This document shows positions 10,532-21,044 of a stretch of 64,000 bases of DNA, piece after piece. The stretch covers positions 2,170,001-2,234,000 of the forward strand of contig NZ_CP010892.1 in NCBI RefSeq assembly GCF_000931465.1, written 5' to 3'. Origin of the DNA: Pseudomonas sp. MRSN 12121 (GTDB lineage Bacteria; Pseudomonadota; Gammaproteobacteria; Pseudomonadales; Pseudomonadaceae). Within the stretch, counting starts at the first letter, position 1; each line of letters opens with the position of its first letter. Under the pieces are notes generated by a model, which was not told the DNA's origin, did not search any database, and saw only the letters and a program-made list of their open reading frames with translations. Position numbers and translations under genes: made by a program.

Positions 10532-12679
10532 ATGATTTACGAAGGTAAAGCCATCACGGTTAAGGCTCTTGAAAGTGGCATCGTCGAATTGAATTTCGAC
10601 CTCAAGGGTGAGTCCGTCAACAAGTTCAACCGTCTTACCCTGAACGAACTGCGTTCGGCCGTGGACGCCATCAAGGCAGATGCGTCGATCAAGGGTGTGA
10701 TCGTCAGCAGTGGCAAGGACGTGTTCATCGTCGGCGCCGACATCACCGAATTTGTCGACAACTTCAAGCTGCCGGATGCCGAGCTTGTTGCAGGCAACCT
10801 CGAAGCCAACAAGATTTTCAGCGATTTCGAAGACCTCAATGTTCCGACCGTTGCCGCGATCAATGGCATCGCGCTGGGTGGCGGTCTGGAAATGTGCCTG
10901 GCAGCGGACTACCGCGTCATGTCGACCAGCGCCAAGATCGGCCTGCCGGAAGTCAAGCTGGGTATCTACCCGGGCTTCGGCGGTACCGTTCGCCTGCCGC
11001 GCATCATCGGTGCCGACAACGCCATCGAGTGGATTGCCGCTGGCAAGGAAAACCGTGCCGAAGACGCGCTGAAAGTCGGTGCCGTCGACGCGGTCGTCGC
11101 TCCGGAAAAACTTCATGAAGCCGCCCTGGCCACCGTCAAGCGCGCCATCTCCGGCGAGTTCGACTACAAGGCCAAGCGTCAGCCGAAGCTGGAAAAGCTC
11201 AAGCTCAACGCCATCGAACAGATGATGTCCTTCGAAACCGCCAAGGGTTTTGTCGCCGGCCAGGCTGGCCCGAACTACCCGGCGCCGGTCGAAGCCATCA
11301 AGACCATCCAGAAAGCCGCCAACTTCGGTCGTGACAAGGCGCTGGAAGTGGAGGCCGCAGGCTTCGTCAAACTGGCCAAGACTTCTGCCGCGCAGAGCCT
11401 GATCGGCCTGTTCCTGAATGACCAGGAGTTGAAGAAAAAGGCCAAGGCCTATGACGAAATCGCCCACGACGTGAAGCAGGCCGCCGTACTTGGCGCCGGC
11501 ATCATGGGCGGCGGTATCGCCTACCAGTCGGCGTCCAAGGGCACGCCGATCCTGATGAAAGACATCAACGAACACGGTATCGAGCAGGGGCTGGCGGAAG
11601 CCGCCAAGCTGCTGGTCGGCCGCGTCGACAAAGGTCGCATGACCGCGGCGAAGATGGCCGAAGTGCTCAACGGCATTCGCCCGACGCTGTCCTACGGTGA
11701 CTTCGGTCACGTCGACCTGGTGGTCGAGGCGGTCGTCGAGAACCCGAAGGTCAAGCAAGCGGTACTGGCTGAAGTCGAAGCCCAGGTCAAAGAGGACACC
11801 ATCCTCGCCTCGAACACCTCGACCATTTCCATCAGCCTGCTGGCCAAGGCCCTCAAGCGTCCGGAAAACTTCGTCGGCATGCACTTCTTCAACCCGGTGC
11901 ATATGATGCCGCTGGTCGAAGTCATCCGTGGTGAGAAGTCCAGCGAGCTGGCGGTCGCCACCACCGTTGCCTACGCCAAGAAAATGGGCAAGAACCCGAT
12001 CGTGGTCAACGACTGCCCGGGCTTCCTGGTCAACCGCGTACTGTTCCCGTACTTCGGCGGTTTCGCCAAGCTGGTCAGCGCCGGTGTGGACTTCGTCCGT
12101 ATCGACAAGATCATGGAAAAATTCGGCTGGCCGATGGGCCCGGCCTACCTGATGGACGTGGTCGGCATCGACACTGGCCACCATGGCCGCGATGTGATGG
12201 CCGAAGGTTTCCCGGATCGCATGAAGGACGACCGTCGTTCGGCCGTCGACGTGCTCTACGAAGCCAAGCGCCTGGGCCAGAAGAACGGCAAGGGTTTCTA
12301 CGCCTACGAGGCCGACAAGAAAGGCAAGCAGAAGAAAGTGGCCGACCCTTCGGTGCTGGAAGTGCTCAAGCCGATCGTCTACGAGCAGCGTGAAGTCACC
12401 GACGAGGACATCATCAACTGGATGATGATCCCGCTGTGCCTGGAAACCGTTCGTTGCCTGGAAGACGGCATCGTCGAAACCGCGGCCGAAGCCGACATGG
12501 GCCTGGTCTACGGTATTGGTTTCCCTCCATTCCGTGGCGGTGCGCTGCGCTACATCGATTCGATCGGTGTTGCCGAGTTCGTTGCCCTGGCCGACCAGTA
12601 CGCCGATCTGGGCGCGCTGTACCACCCGACCGCGAAGCTGCGTGAAATGGCCAAGAACGGCCAGAGCTTCTTCGGTTAA
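10532..12679 (+). CDS. fadB: fatty acid oxidation complex, alpha subunit
   Basis: Multifunctional beta-oxidation enzyme carrying enoyl-CoA hydratase, delta3-delta2-enoyl-CoA isomerase, 3-hydroxyacyl-CoA epimerase and L-3-hydroxyacyl-CoA dehydrogenase activities. At 715 residues it has the usual length. The N-terminal crotonase domain shows [17 protein letters not shown], with the catalytic Glu, and [16 protein letters not shown] with the second Glu. The NAD-binding motif [14 protein letters not shown] begins near residue 317 and the dehydrogenase His lies in [16 protein letters not shown] 10532 follows GGAGATCAGTTG; the preceding TTG is not needed. fadA follows 29 bases downstream as one operon forming an alpha2beta2 complex. 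Confidence 0.97.
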   Translation: MIYEGKAITVKALESGIVELNFDLKGESVNKFNRLTLNELRSAVDAIKADASIKGVIVSSGKDVFIVGADITEFVDNFKLPDAELVAGNLEANKIFSDFEDLNVPTVAAINGIALGGGLEMCLAADYRVMSTSAKIGLPEVKLGIYPGFGGTVRLPRIIGADNAIEWIAAGKENRAEDALKVGAVDAVVAPEKLHEAALATVKRAISGEFDYKAKRQPKLEKLKLNAIEQMMSFETAKGFVAGQAGPNYPAPVEAIKTIQKAANFGRDKALEVEAAGFVKLAKTSAAQSLIGLFLNDQELKKKAKAYDEIAHDVKQAAVLGAGIMGGGIAYQSASKGTPILMKDINEHGIEQGLAEAAKLLVGRVDKGRMTAAKMAEVLNGIRPTLSYGDFGHVDLVVEAVVENPKVKQAVLAEVEAQVKEDTILASNTSTISISLLAKALKRPENFVGMHFFNPVHMMPLVEVIRGEKSSELAVATTVAYAKKMGKNPIVVNDCPGFLVNRVLFPYFGGFAKLVSAGVDFVRIDKIMEKFGWPMGPAYLMDVVGIDTGHHGRDVMAEGFPDRMKDDRRSAVDVLYEAKRLGQKNGKGFYAYEADKKGKQKKVADPSVLEVLKPIVYEQREVTDEDIINWMMIPLCLETVRCLEDGIVETAAEADMGLVYGIGFPPFRGGALRYIDSIGVAEFVALADQYADLGALYHPTAKLREMAKNGQSFFG

Positions 12680-12693
12680 GCGCCCCCTACTAG

Positions 12694-13884
<1,191 letters not shown>

Positions 13885-13902
13885 GCGTTGCGTCGATGGA
13901 AG

Positions 13903-13931
13903 CCGGGGCCCAGTGCCCCGGTTTTTGTTTT
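13903..13931 (+). terminator. intrinsic terminator of fadBA
   Basis: CCGGGGC / GCCCCGG form a 7-bp stem with a CCAGT loop, followed by TTTTTGTTTT, 19 bases after the fadA stop. Confidence 0.9.
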
Positions 13932-13983
13932 CTGAAGATTTATTTGTTTTTATTTGAAAAAGATTTTGCACGAGGGCCAGAGC

Positions 13984-14220
13984 ATGCAGTTACAACCCGG
14001 GCTCTATCAGCATTACAAGGGGCCGCAGTACCGTGTTTTCAGCGTGGCGCGGCATTCCGAGACGGAAGAAGAAGTGGTGTTCTACCAAGCCCTGTATGGC
14101 GATTACGGCTTTTGGGTGCGTCCCTTGAGCATGTTCCTGGAGTCCGTCGAAGTTGACGGCGAGCAGGTGCCACGCTTTGCTTTGGTGCAGGCCGAGGCCA
14201 GTCTTTTTTCGCCGGTCTGA
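13984..14220 (+). CDS. DUF1653 domain protein
   Basis: A 78-residue cytosolic protein of unknown function. Most of it is one DUF1653 domain, recognised by LQPGLYQHYKGPQYRVFSVA, the HSETEEEVVFYQALYGDYGFWVRP core and the closing FLESVEVDG. I start at ATG 13984 (after GAGGGCCAGAGC); a TTG ten codons upstream would add only a Lys-rich leader that begins next to the fadBA terminator. The same small gene lies between fadA and topA in P. aeruginosa (PA3012). The domain often accompanies nucleotide-related genes, but no activity can be read here. Confidence 0.85.
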   Translation: MQLQPGLYQHYKGPQYRVFSVARHSETEEEVVFYQALYGDYGFWVRPLSMFLESVEVDGEQVPRFALVQAEASLFSPV

Positions 14221-14245
14221 GCCGGGGTCGCGCAGAACCCTGCGC

Positions 14246-14274
14246 TTGACCTCACCTTGTTGCCACTATATATA
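14246..14274 (+). promoter_or_regulatory. topA promoter
   Basis: TTGACC (14246-14251), a 17-base spacer and TATATA (14269-14274) give a good sigma70 promoter about 55 bases before the topA start. Confidence 0.6.
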
Positions 14275-14334
14275 GCGGTGCCGCGTCAGGCGCCAACCGC
14301 CTCTCACTTCTCGAATTCAGGAATTTTCCGATCC

Positions 14335-16947
14335 ATGGGCAAATCGCTGGTCATTGTGGAATCCCCGGCTAAGGCCAAGACCATCAACAAGTACTTGGGC
14401 AACCAATACGTGGTGAAGTCGAGTATCGGCCATATCCGAGACCTGCCCACCAGCGGTTCGGCGAGTGCCGCCAAAGAGCCTGCCGCCAAGCGTGGCAAGG
14501 CGGCTGCTGGTGAAGCGCCCGCGCTGTCGGCCAAGGAGAAGGCACGCAAGCAGCTGGTCTCGCGCATGGGCGTCGATCCGGAACACGGCTGGAAAGCCAA
14601 GTACGAGATCCTTCCGGGCAAGGAAAAAGTCATCGAAGAGCTGCGCCGGCTCGCCAAGGATGCCGACACCATCTATCTCGCAACGGACTTGGACCGCGAA
14701 GGGGAGGCCATTGCCTGGCACCTGCGGGAAGCCATTGGTGGGGATGACAGCCGCTACAAGCGCGTGGTGTTCAACGAAATCACCAAGAAGGCGATCCAGG
14801 AAGCCTTCTCCCAGCCGGGCGAGCTGGATATCGACCGGGTCAATGCCCAGCAGGCGCGGCGTTTCCTCGACCGCGTGGTGGGCTACATGGTTTCGCCGCT
14901 GTTGTGGGCCAAGATCGCCCGTGGCCTGTCCGCCGGCCGTGTGCAATCGGTCGCGGTAAAGCTGGTGGTGGAGCGTGAGCGCGAGATCCGTGCCTTCATC
15001 CCTGAAGAGTACTGGGAGGTCCATGCCGATCTCGGTACCGCCAAGGGCGCCAATGTGCGTTTCGAAGTGGCCCGCGAAAACGGCGAAGCCTTCAAGCCGC
15101 TGAACGAAGCCCAGGCCATGGCGGCCCTGGAGAAGCTCAAGGCCTCGACCTACACCATCGCCAAGCGTGAAGACAAACCGACCAGCAGCAAGCCGTCGGC
15201 GCCTTTCATTACCTCTACCCTGCAGCAGGCCGCGAGCAACCGCCTGGGCTTCGGGGTGAAGAAAACCATGATGATGGCCCAGCGTCTGTATGAAGCCGGC
15301 TACATCACCTATATGCGTACCGACTCGACCAACCTCTCGGCTGATGCCTTGACGATGGCGCGTACCTACATCGAAGAAGAGTTCGGCAACAAATACCTGC
15401 CGTCTTCGCCGAACTTCTACAGCAGCAAGGAAGGGGCCCAGGAGGCGCACGAAGCGATTCGTCCGTCCGATGTTAATACCCACCCGAGCAAGCTGTCGGG
15501 CATGGAGCGCGACGCTGAGCGTCTCTACGAGCTGATCTGGCGCCAGTTCGTGGCCTGCCAGATGCTGCCGGCGCAATACCTGTCGACCACCGTCAGTGTC
15601 GCCGCTGGCGGCTTCGAGCTGCGTGCCAAAGGCCGTATCCTCAAGTTCGACGGTTACACCCGCGTCATGCCGCAGATGAGCAAGCCGGGCGACGACGATG
15701 TCCTGCCGGACATGGCGCAGGGCGATGTGCTGAAGCTGATCAAGCTCGACCCAAGCCAGCACTTCACCAAGCCGCCGGCGCGTTACTCCGAAGCCAGCCT
15801 GGTCAAGGAAATGGAAAAACGTGGCATCGGTCGTCCTTCGACCTATGCGGCGATCATTTCCACCATCCAGGATCGTGGTTATGTAGCGCTGCACAACCGT
15901 CGTTTCTATTCGGAAAAGATGGGCGATATCGTCACCGAGCGTCTGTCCGAGAGCTTTTCCAACCTGATGGACTACGGTTTCACCGCCGGCATGGAAGAGC
16001 ACCTCGACGACGTGGCCCAGGGCGAGCGTGACTGGAAAAACGTGCTTGACGAGTTCTATGGCGACTTCAAGAAGAAGCTCGAAGTGGCCGAAGGCACTGA
16101 AAGCGGCATGCGCGCCAACCAGCCGGTGATGACCGACATCCCATGCCTCACCTGTGGTCGCCCGATGCAGATTCGTACCGCGTCCACCGGTGTGTTCCTC
16201 GGTTGCTCGGGCTACAGCCTGCCGCCGAAGGAGCGTTGCAAGGCAACGGTCAACCTGGTGCCGGGCGACGAAATCGCCGCGGACGACGAAGGCGAGTCGG
16301 AATCGCTGGTGCTGCGTGGCAAGCACCGTTGCCCGATCTGCAGCACTGCGATGGACGCCTATCTGCTGGACGAGAAACGCAAGCTGCACATCTGTGGCAA
16401 CAACCCGGATTGCGCGGGTTATGAGATCGAAGAGGGCAGCTACCGCATCAAGGGCTACGAAGGGCCGAGCCTGGAGTGCGACAAGTGTGGCAGCGAAATG
16501 CAGCTCAAGACCGGCCGTTTCGGCAAGTTCTTCGGTTGCACCAACCCGACCTGCAAGAACACCCGCAAGCTGCTCAAGAGTGGCGACGCGGCGCCGCCGA
16601 AGATGGATCCGGTGAAGATGCCCGAGCTGAAATGCGAGAAGGTCAACGACACCTATATCCTGCGCGACGGCGCTTCCGGGTTGTTCCTGGCGGCCAGTCA
16701 GTTCCCGAAAAACCGTGAGACCCGCGCTCCCTTGGTGATCGAGCTGATTCCGCACAAGGATGAGATTGATCCCAAGTATCACTTCCTCTGCGAAGCGCCG
16801 AAAAAGGATCCGGACGGTCGCCCGGCGGTAGTCCGCTACAGCCGCAAGACCAAGGAGCAGTACGTGCAGACCGAAGTCGACGGCAAGCCGACCGGCTGGC
16901 GCGCGTTCTACGATGGCGGTAGCTGGAAGGTCGAAGACAAGCGCTAA
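14335..16947 (+). CDS. topA: DNA topoisomerase I
   Basis: Type IA topoisomerase that relaxes negative supercoils through a transient 5' phosphotyrosine. Of 870 residues, the TOPRIM domain starts at once ([20 protein letters not shown]) and carries the acidic triad in [15 protein letters not shown]. The active-site Tyr is in [14 protein letters not shown]. The C-terminus has three four-Cys zinc ribbons (CLTCG..CSGY, CPICS..CGNNPDC, CDKCG..CTNPTC) before a final basic region. An Ala/Lys-rich insertion of about 35 residues interrupts TOPRIM, as in other pseudomonads. ATG 14335 is chosen over a frame opening 26 codons earlier because the family begins GKSLVIVES. Confidence 0.97.
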   Translation: MGKSLVIVESPAKAKTINKYLGNQYVVKSSIGHIRDLPTSGSASAAKEPAAKRGKAAAGEAPALSAKEKARKQLVSRMGVDPEHGWKAKYEILPGKEKVIEELRRLAKDADTIYLATDLDREGEAIAWHLREAIGGDDSRYKRVVFNEITKKAIQEAFSQPGELDIDRVNAQQARRFLDRVVGYMVSPLLWAKIARGLSAGRVQSVAVKLVVEREREIRAFIPEEYWEVHADLGTAKGANVRFEVARENGEAFKPLNEAQAMAALEKLKASTYTIAKREDKPTSSKPSAPFITSTLQQAASNRLGFGVKKTMMMAQRLYEAGYITYMRTDSTNLSADALTMARTYIEEEFGNKYLPSSPNFYSSKEGAQEAHEAIRPSDVNTHPSKLSGMERDAERLYELIWRQFVACQMLPAQYLSTTVSVAAGGFELRAKGRILKFDGYTRVMPQMSKPGDDDVLPDMAQGDVLKLIKLDPSQHFTKPPARYSEASLVKEMEKRGIGRPSTYAAIISTIQDRGYVALHNRRFYSEKMGDIVTERLSESFSNLMDYGFTAGMEEHLDDVAQGERDWKNVLDEFYGDFKKKLEVAEGTESGMRANQPVMTDIPCLTCGRPMQIRTASTGVFLGCSGYSLPPKERCKATVNLVPGDEIAADDEGESESLVLRGKHRCPICSTAMDAYLLDEKRKLHICGNNPDCAGYEIEEGSYRIKGYEGPSLECDKCGSEMQLKTGRFGKFFGCTNPTCKNTRKLLKSGDAAPPKMDPVKMPELKCEKVNDTYILRDGASGLFLAASQFPKNRETRAPLVIELIPHKDEIDPKYHFLCEAPKKDPDGRPAVVRYSRKTKEQYVQTEVDGKPTGWRAFYDGGSWKVEDKR

Positions 16948-16970
16948 CGTCCGTATCGGGCGTTTCCGCC

Positions 16971-17011
16971 AGGCCGCGCAGGCTCCTCAAGGGGCGCGCG
17001 GCCTTTCTTTT
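16971..17011 (+). terminator. probable intrinsic terminator of topA
   Basis: AGGCCGCGC and GCGCGGCCT pair around a 16-base loop, followed by TTCTTTT, 24 bases after the topA stop. Confidence 0.7.
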
Positions 17012-17090
17012 GGGCTTGCGGTTGGCCGGAGTGTTCCACGACACTGTACGGCCAGCCCGCTGTTATTTATTCGTTGTGGAGACTGCCGTC

Positions 17091-17612
17091 ATGGCCCACG
17101 AACTCTATACCCGTACCAACCAGAAAATTTATTTTGCCGGCTTGTCGCTGGAAGCCCTGGCGCGGGCCGAAGCGGGCGGGGCGATGAATGCCCAGGCGCT
17201 GGTGCAGGCGGGACGAGAGTCGGTGCTGTTTCATCTGTACGGTGCGTTGCTTGGCCTGTGTCATGAGATCGCCGGTTTCTATCGCTTGCCGCAAGCCAAC
17301 GCGTCGCGTGCGGAGTTGCTGTTGACCCGGGAAGTGCTGCACAGCATCGCCATTCCCGAGCTGGCCGAACTGGTCGAGCTGGCACATAACCCACAGACTT
17401 GGCTGGCGAAGTTGCTGGCGGCCCATTCGGCCATGTTCCAGCCGCCACGGGTGCCGCACAAACCCAAGGGCGATGTCACCCAGCCGTTGATCGTTGCCGT
17501 CAATCTCGATGAAGAAGAGCCGCCTGAATTGAGTCGGGAAGAATTGGAGCTCTGGCGGCAGAACCTCAAGGCTCTGGCGATTCGCTTCCGTGACGGCTTG
17601 AACGAGTGCTGA
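17091..17612 (+). CDS. DUF6586-type conserved Pseudomonas protein
   Basis: A 173-residue cytosolic, mostly alpha-helical protein starting MAHELYTRTNQKIYFAGLSL. It matches in position the uncharacterised gene downstream of topA in other pseudomonads (PA3010); the DUF6586 label is from memory. The sequence has helical repeats rich in Ala/Leu/Glu and no catalytic signature. ATG 17091 follows TTGTGGAGACTGCCGTC; an upstream extension of 27 codons would overlap a probable promoter region. Function unknown. Confidence 0.75.
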   Translation: MAHELYTRTNQKIYFAGLSLEALARAEAGGAMNAQALVQAGRESVLFHLYGALLGLCHEIAGFYRLPQANASRAELLLTREVLHSIAIPELAELVELAHNPQTWLAKLLAAHSAMFQPPRVPHKPKGDVTQPLIVAVNLDEEEPPELSREELELWRQNLKALAIRFRDGLNEC

Positions 17613-17662
17613 GCGGCGGTAGCGCAATAGCGACGTGTATGTCCCCCATTCAAGGATGATCA

Positions 17663-18697
17663 ATGGCTGGTGCTAGAGAGGCGAATGCGCTGCCTGCGCT
17701 GTTCGATGATGTGGATCGTCTGGTAGATGCGGCCGTCTCGCCTCGGGACCTGCTCAAGGCGGTGGAGCGGATCCGCGATTTTCCCGGACCGCTGGTCCTG
17801 AGCCGCTTTGATCCCAACTCCAAAAAACTGGCCTGGTTTCTCTGCATTGCCGGCATCCTCATCTGGCCGCTGTTGATTCCCGGGATCTACCTGATGCAAC
17901 GACGCGGTGCGACGCACTTTATCCATCCGGATGTGGTGCAAGGGTTATCGCGCAAGATCATCCACAAAGCGGCGCTGCTGAACACCGGCCTGAGTGATGG
18001 GACGGCTTTGGCTATGTTGACCCTGGCGGTGCTGATGGATGAGTTTGCGCACTATCGCCGGGGCAACTATTCCCAAGAACTCAAAAGTTCTTTGTCGGGC
18101 GTTTATCGTGGTGCGGTGCATGATTTGCCTTATGCGTTCCACCACTTGCATTACGTCGACAAGGAAACTTATGAGGTATCGGTTTCCGATGGCAAAGGTG
18201 GTTCTCGTCGGGAAACCAGAACCCGGTTCGTCGGCTACGACCGTTATAGCCTGGTGTTCGAGTTTCCCTGGACTGCCGAGGTGAGTGTTCGTGGTGACAG
18301 GCATCGGGCAATGGATCGCGAGCATTCCTACAAGACCACGACCAGGGAGTTCAACTCGACCTTTACATTGACGGGGGCAACCGAAATGGCCTGCGCGACT
18401 TTTGCTACGCCGGTTACGGTGCTCAAACTGTTGCAGATTGCCCGGGAATTGAAGGATGTGAACTTTGAGTTTTCCCCTCGGAACCGGCTTTGTGTGAGCT
18501 TCAGCAATGATGATGTGGTGGGCATCGAGACGTCGGCCGTGAGCCTTGCAGAGCCGGTCGCTTTTCATGCGGCCTTGATGCGTGGGGTAACCATGCCGCG
18601 TTTGAAGCCTGTGCTGGAGTTGCTGCATGAGTTCGCCGAGTTGCACGACGATAATTTCAATCTACCGAAGAACAAAACGCAGCAAATGGAGCCGTAA
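17663..18697 (+). CDS. membrane protein of a LemA operon (DUF3137-like, tentative)
   Basis: A 344-residue protein with one hydrophobic segment at about residues 57-80 (WFLCIAGILIWPLLIPGIYL) preceded by a short cytosolic domain. The C-terminal part is soluble and Tyr/Arg-rich (ETRTRFVGYDRYSLVFEFPW). The stop codon directly abuts the ATG of the lemA gene (TAAATG), so the two are translationally coupled. LemA proteins are often paired with a larger membrane partner of the DUF3137 type, and this gene fits that place, but I cannot confirm the domain by eye. The pair sits between topA and sulA/lexA. Confidence 0.7.
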   Translation: MAGAREANALPALFDDVDRLVDAAVSPRDLLKAVERIRDFPGPLVLSRFDPNSKKLAWFLCIAGILIWPLLIPGIYLMQRRGATHFIHPDVVQGLSRKIIHKAALLNTGLSDGTALAMLTLAVLMDEFAHYRRGNYSQELKSSLSGVYRGAVHDLPYAFHHLHYVDKETYEVSVSDGKGGSRRETRTRFVGYDRYSLVFEFPWTAEVSVRGDRHRAMDREHSYKTTTREFNSTFTLTGATEMACATFATPVTVLKLLQIARELKDVNFEFSPRNRLCVSFSNDDVVGIETSAVSLAEPVAFHAALMRGVTMPRLKPVLELLHEFAELHDDNFNLPKNKTQQMEP

Positions 18698-19252
18698 ATG
18701 ATCATCCTTCTTATAGCGATACTGGTGGCTTGGCTCCTCTGGTACTACTACAACAAGATTGTCGGTGCCGGAAACCGGGCCCAGCGCGCCTGGGCCGATG
18801 TGCTTGTGTATGAGCGGCAGAAGATCAAGGTGCTGGATGCCCTGGAGGAGCAGGCTTCCAGTTTCAAGATCTATGAAAGCAACGTGTTGGAGAAGGTGGT
18901 AGGGCTGCGTGCGGCACTGGGCAGGTTGCCTGAGGCGGCCAGTGGTGAAGCCCTGAAGTCGACACAGATGGCCACGCGGGAACTGATGGTGGGTCTGAAC
19001 ATGGCCTTCGAGGCCTATCCGGATCTCAAGGCGGCGGGGATCGTCAGCAGTCTGATGAAAGAAATCGTCGAGCAGCAGGCGAATATCGCGGCGGCTGTGA
19101 CGGTCTTCAACCGGACCGTCGAGGAATTCAATAACTGCATCCAGATGTTCCCCAGTTCGTTCGTCAACGCGATCATCAATAAAAAGCAGGTCATTACGCC
19201 GTTTTCCGATACGGAAGCCGCCGCAAGTTTTGATTACAAGCCCAACTTTTGA
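18698..19252 (+). CDS. LemA family protein
   Basis: A 184-residue LemA-fold protein: one N-terminal transmembrane helix (MIILLIAILVAWLLWYYYNK) followed by a long antiparallel helical domain. The segment IVGAGNRAQRAWADVLVYER is the usual LemA opening (N-x-V-x-x-A-W-x-D-V in relatives), and the C-terminus ends FDYKPNF, close to the typical LemA tail. The family is anchored in the inner membrane and its function is poorly known. It is co-translated with the preceding membrane protein. Confidence 0.88.
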   Translation: MIILLIAILVAWLLWYYYNKIVGAGNRAQRAWADVLVYERQKIKVLDALEEQASSFKIYESNVLEKVVGLRAALGRLPEAASGEALKSTQMATRELMVGLNMAFEAYPDLKAAGIVSSLMKEIVEQQANIAAAVTVFNRTVEEFNNCIQMFPSSFVNAIINKKQVITPFSDTEAAASFDYKPNF

Positions 19253-19325
19253 TGACAAATGCCTGCCGGAAGCGGTGGGCATTCAAAGAAAACCGTTGGT
19301 CCCCGCGCGAGGGTGGGGTGATGAC

Positions 19326-19334
19326 TGATATAAT
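19326..19334 (+). promoter_or_regulatory. extended -10 promoter of the 19363 gene
   Basis: TGATATAAT is an extended -10 element (TGn plus a consensus TATAAT) about 28 bases before ATG 19363. No matching -35 is needed or seen. It implies the gene starts at 19363 and not at in-frame codons further upstream. Confidence 0.6.
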
Positions 19335-19362
19335 CCCGGCCTTTCGTGGAGAACAGACTTTT

Positions 19363-19596
19363 ATGCCAACGTCCTTTCTAGAAATTGTCGAATTGCCAGA
19401 CGGTCGTATCGAGCTGCGCAGGGCCGAGGACGAGGGTTCCCTGGTCACTCTGGACTTTTCAGAGGATGCCAAGGCTTTCTTGCAAGGCCAGCATGTTGAA
19501 GTGGCCAAGGCCATGTTGAGCGTGGGTGTGCAGATGGCAGGTCGCCTGGTTGAAGGCGAATTGGAAAAAGAAGAGGGGCCGCGGGTTCTTCACTGA
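19363..19596 (+). CDS. small conserved Pseudomonas protein
   Basis: A 77-residue acidic protein starting MPTSFLEIVELPDGRIELRR. The middle (VTLDFSEDAKAFLQGQHVEV) suggests a mixed alpha/beta fold, and the C-terminus carries EGELEKEEGPRVLH. It corresponds in place to PA3009, upstream of sulA. Family function unknown. The start is supported by GGAGAACAGACTTTT before the ATG and by the extended -10 just upstream. It is convergent with sulA. Confidence 0.75.
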   Translation: MPTSFLEIVELPDGRIELRRAEDEGSLVTLDFSEDAKAFLQGQHVEVAKAMLSVGVQMAGRLVEGELEKEEGPRVLH

Positions 19597-19699
19597 GTCC
19601 GTTTGTCGGTTTTTTCGCTGTCGTTCGTCGCTTCCTTTCGGCTTCTCAATCCTGGAGAAGCCTCGTGTCATTCAAGCGTATCCATCGACGCTTTTTCGC

Positions 19700-20173
19700 T
19701 CAGCCCAGACGAATATTCAGGCTTTGTGCGCCGCCTGTGCGGGCTGCGCTGATGAGCTGTTGACGGGCGCTGCTGTTCAACGGGTTGAGCCAGCTGACAA
19801 CGGTATGGCTACGCCCCAGGCGCAGAGCCTCGCAAGCCAGTTGTTGCGCGCTCTGGGCGCCACGTGGATGCAGCAACAGGATCCTCTCGCGGTTCAGGCC
19901 AGCATCACGTAGCCAGGCCTGGGTCAGGCTGGCCGGAGGAGCGATCAGCGTCAACCAGCGCGCATCCTGATCCTGGCTCAGCTCCCGGAGGATAGGGGCC
20001 AGCAGGCTCAGGCAGTTCCCGGCCGCGCCGCGAAACGACAATTCACTGAAGACTTCCGGTTCGTTGCTCCAGGGCGATTCGACGACCTCCTTGAGGATCG
20101 GTGCCAGGGGCTGGGCCATGAACGCTTCGAACAGTGGCAGTTGCGCATGCTGTGGTGTGTGGGGGAACTGCAT
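19700..20173 (-). CDS. sulA: SOS cell division inhibitor SulA
   Basis: Inhibitor of FtsZ polymerisation made during the SOS response. The 157-residue protein starts MQFPHTPQHAQLPLFEAFMA and keeps the RecA-like core (WLTLIAPPASLTQAWLRDAG, then RILLLHPRGAQSAQQL). It begins 10 bases after the lexA stop, with AAAGGAGG before the ATG, so it is expressed from the LexA-controlled lexA promoter as a lexA-sulA operon, as is usual in Pseudomonas. The C-terminal residues end AQSLNIRLG; Lon recognition in this lineage cannot be judged from sequence. Confidence 0.92.
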   Translation of the reverse strand: MQFPHTPQHAQLPLFEAFMAQPLAPILKEVVESPWSNEPEVFSELSFRGAAGNCLSLLAPILRELSQDQDARWLTLIAPPASLTQAWLRDAGLNRERILLLHPRGAQSAQQLACEALRLGRSHTVVSWLNPLNSSARQQLISAARTGGAQSLNIRLG

Positions 20174-20183
20174 AGAGCCTCCT

Positions 20184-20792
20184 TTAGCGGCGAATGACGC
20201 CGACACTCAAGCCTTCGATCACCAGGTCCTGATCTTTCAGGTTGACTTCGATAGGGGCGAACTCGGGGTTTTCGGCAATCAGCCAGACTTTGCTGCCTTC
20301 GCGCTTGAAGCGTTTCACGGTGACTTCATCGCCGATACGGGCAACCACGACCTGACCATTACGGGCTTCACGAGTGGTGTGCACGGCCAGCAGGTCGCCG
20401 TCGAAGATGCCGATGTCCTTCATGCTCATGCCGTGTACCCGCAGCAGGTAATCGGCACGTGGATGGAAGAATGCCGGGTTGATGTTGCAGGACTCTTCGA
20501 TGTGCTGTTCGGCGAGAATAGGTGCGCCAGCGGCTACACGGCCGATGATCGGCAGGCTGGAATCGTCGGGCTTGGCTTCGAAACCCGGGATGCGAATGCC
20601 GCGGGAGGCGCCCGGTGTCATTTCGATCGCACCTTTACGGGCAAGGGCCTTGAGGTGTTCTTCAGCGGCGTTCGGCGACTTGAACCCCAGTTCCTGAGCG
20701 ATTTCCGCACGGGTCGGTGGGTAGCCGTTGTCTTCGAGGCAGCGTTTGATAAAAGCCAGAATCTCAGCTTGGCGGGGCGTCAGTTTTAGCAT
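20184..20792 (-). CDS. lexA: LexA repressor
   Basis: Master repressor of the SOS regulon, cleaved with activated RecA. The 202 residues contain the winged helix ([19 protein letters not shown], then [20 protein letters not shown]), the Ala-Gly self-cleavage site in [15 protein letters not shown], the nucleophilic Ser in [12 protein letters not shown] and the catalytic Lys in [11 protein letters not shown]. All catalytic residues are present. Two LexA boxes overlap its promoter, showing autoregulation, and sulA is downstream in the same operon. Confidence 0.97.
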   Translation of the reverse strand: MLKLTPRQAEILAFIKRCLEDNGYPPTRAEIAQELGFKSPNAAEEHLKALARKGAIEMTPGASRGIRIPGFEAKPDDSSLPIIGRVAAGAPILAEQHIEESCNINPAFFHPRADYLLRVHGMSMKDIGIFDGDLLAVHTTREARNGQVVVARIGDEVTVKRFKREGSKVWLIAENPEFAPIEVNLKDQDLVIEGLSVGVIRR

Positions 20793-20802
20793 GTCGATCG
20801 CT

Positions 20803-20818
20803 CTGTCTTTTTATACAG
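20803..20818. promoter_or_regulatory. LexA box 1
   Basis: CTGTCTTTTTATACAG fits the 16-base SOS operator CTGT-N8-ACAG exactly and lies 11 bases upstream of the lexA start, downstream of the -10 element. Confidence 0.9.
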
Positions 20819-20821
20819 TGA

Positions 20822-20837
20822 CTGGAATTATATACAG
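20822..20837. promoter_or_regulatory. LexA box 2
   Basis: CTGGAATTATATACAG keeps the CTG-N10-CAG core. Its centre covers the lexA -10 hexamer, so binding blocks the promoter. The two boxes are 19 bases apart. Confidence 0.88.
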
Positions 20838-20854
20838 TGGAAGCCGCTTGGCAA
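20827..20854 (-). promoter_or_regulatory. lexA-sulA promoter
   Basis: On the minus strand, TTGCCA (20854-20849), 16 bases, then a perfect TATAAT (20832-20827), overlapping LexA box 2. Confidence 0.75.
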
Positions 20855-20985
20855 TCCTCCTTTTTCCAATCACCGCCCGGCGGTCGGCTCGCCGTTGCGC
20901 CTACCTGGCGTCGCCAGGCTGGCTACAGGAAGCGGCAGGTATGGTTAAATAGCTGACTGGCCGGCCGCAAAACGGACAGTCAGGC

Positions 20986-21014
20986 TTGACAACACAAGGG
21001 CTGAAACGTATGTT
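20986..21014 (+). promoter_or_regulatory. psrA promoter
   Basis: Consensus TTGACA (20986-20991), a 17-base spacer, then TATGTT (21009-21014). The -10 lies inside the PsrA-type palindromes, explaining autorepression. Confidence 0.7.
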
Positions 21015-21029
21015 TCAAACAAGTGTTTG
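21003..21029. promoter_or_regulatory. PsrA operator (two overlapping palindromes)
   Basis: GAAACGTATGTTTC (21003-21016) and CAAACAAGTGTTTG (21016-21029) both match the published PsrA pattern (G/C)AAAC-N2-4-GTTT(G/C) and share one base. They cover the psrA -10 region. Confidence 0.85.
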
Positions 21030-21044
21030 TCAGGCGGAGTAGCC

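Noticed and set aside
10385..12625. A 746-codon open frame antisense to fadB
   Set aside because: It mirrors the codons of fadB, is full of His/Asp/Gln/Gly typical of antisense GC-rich DNA, and has no RBS or family features.
14317..16782. An 821-codon minus-strand frame inside topA
   Set aside because: Antisense shadow; topA has clear catalytic and zinc motifs in the other strand.
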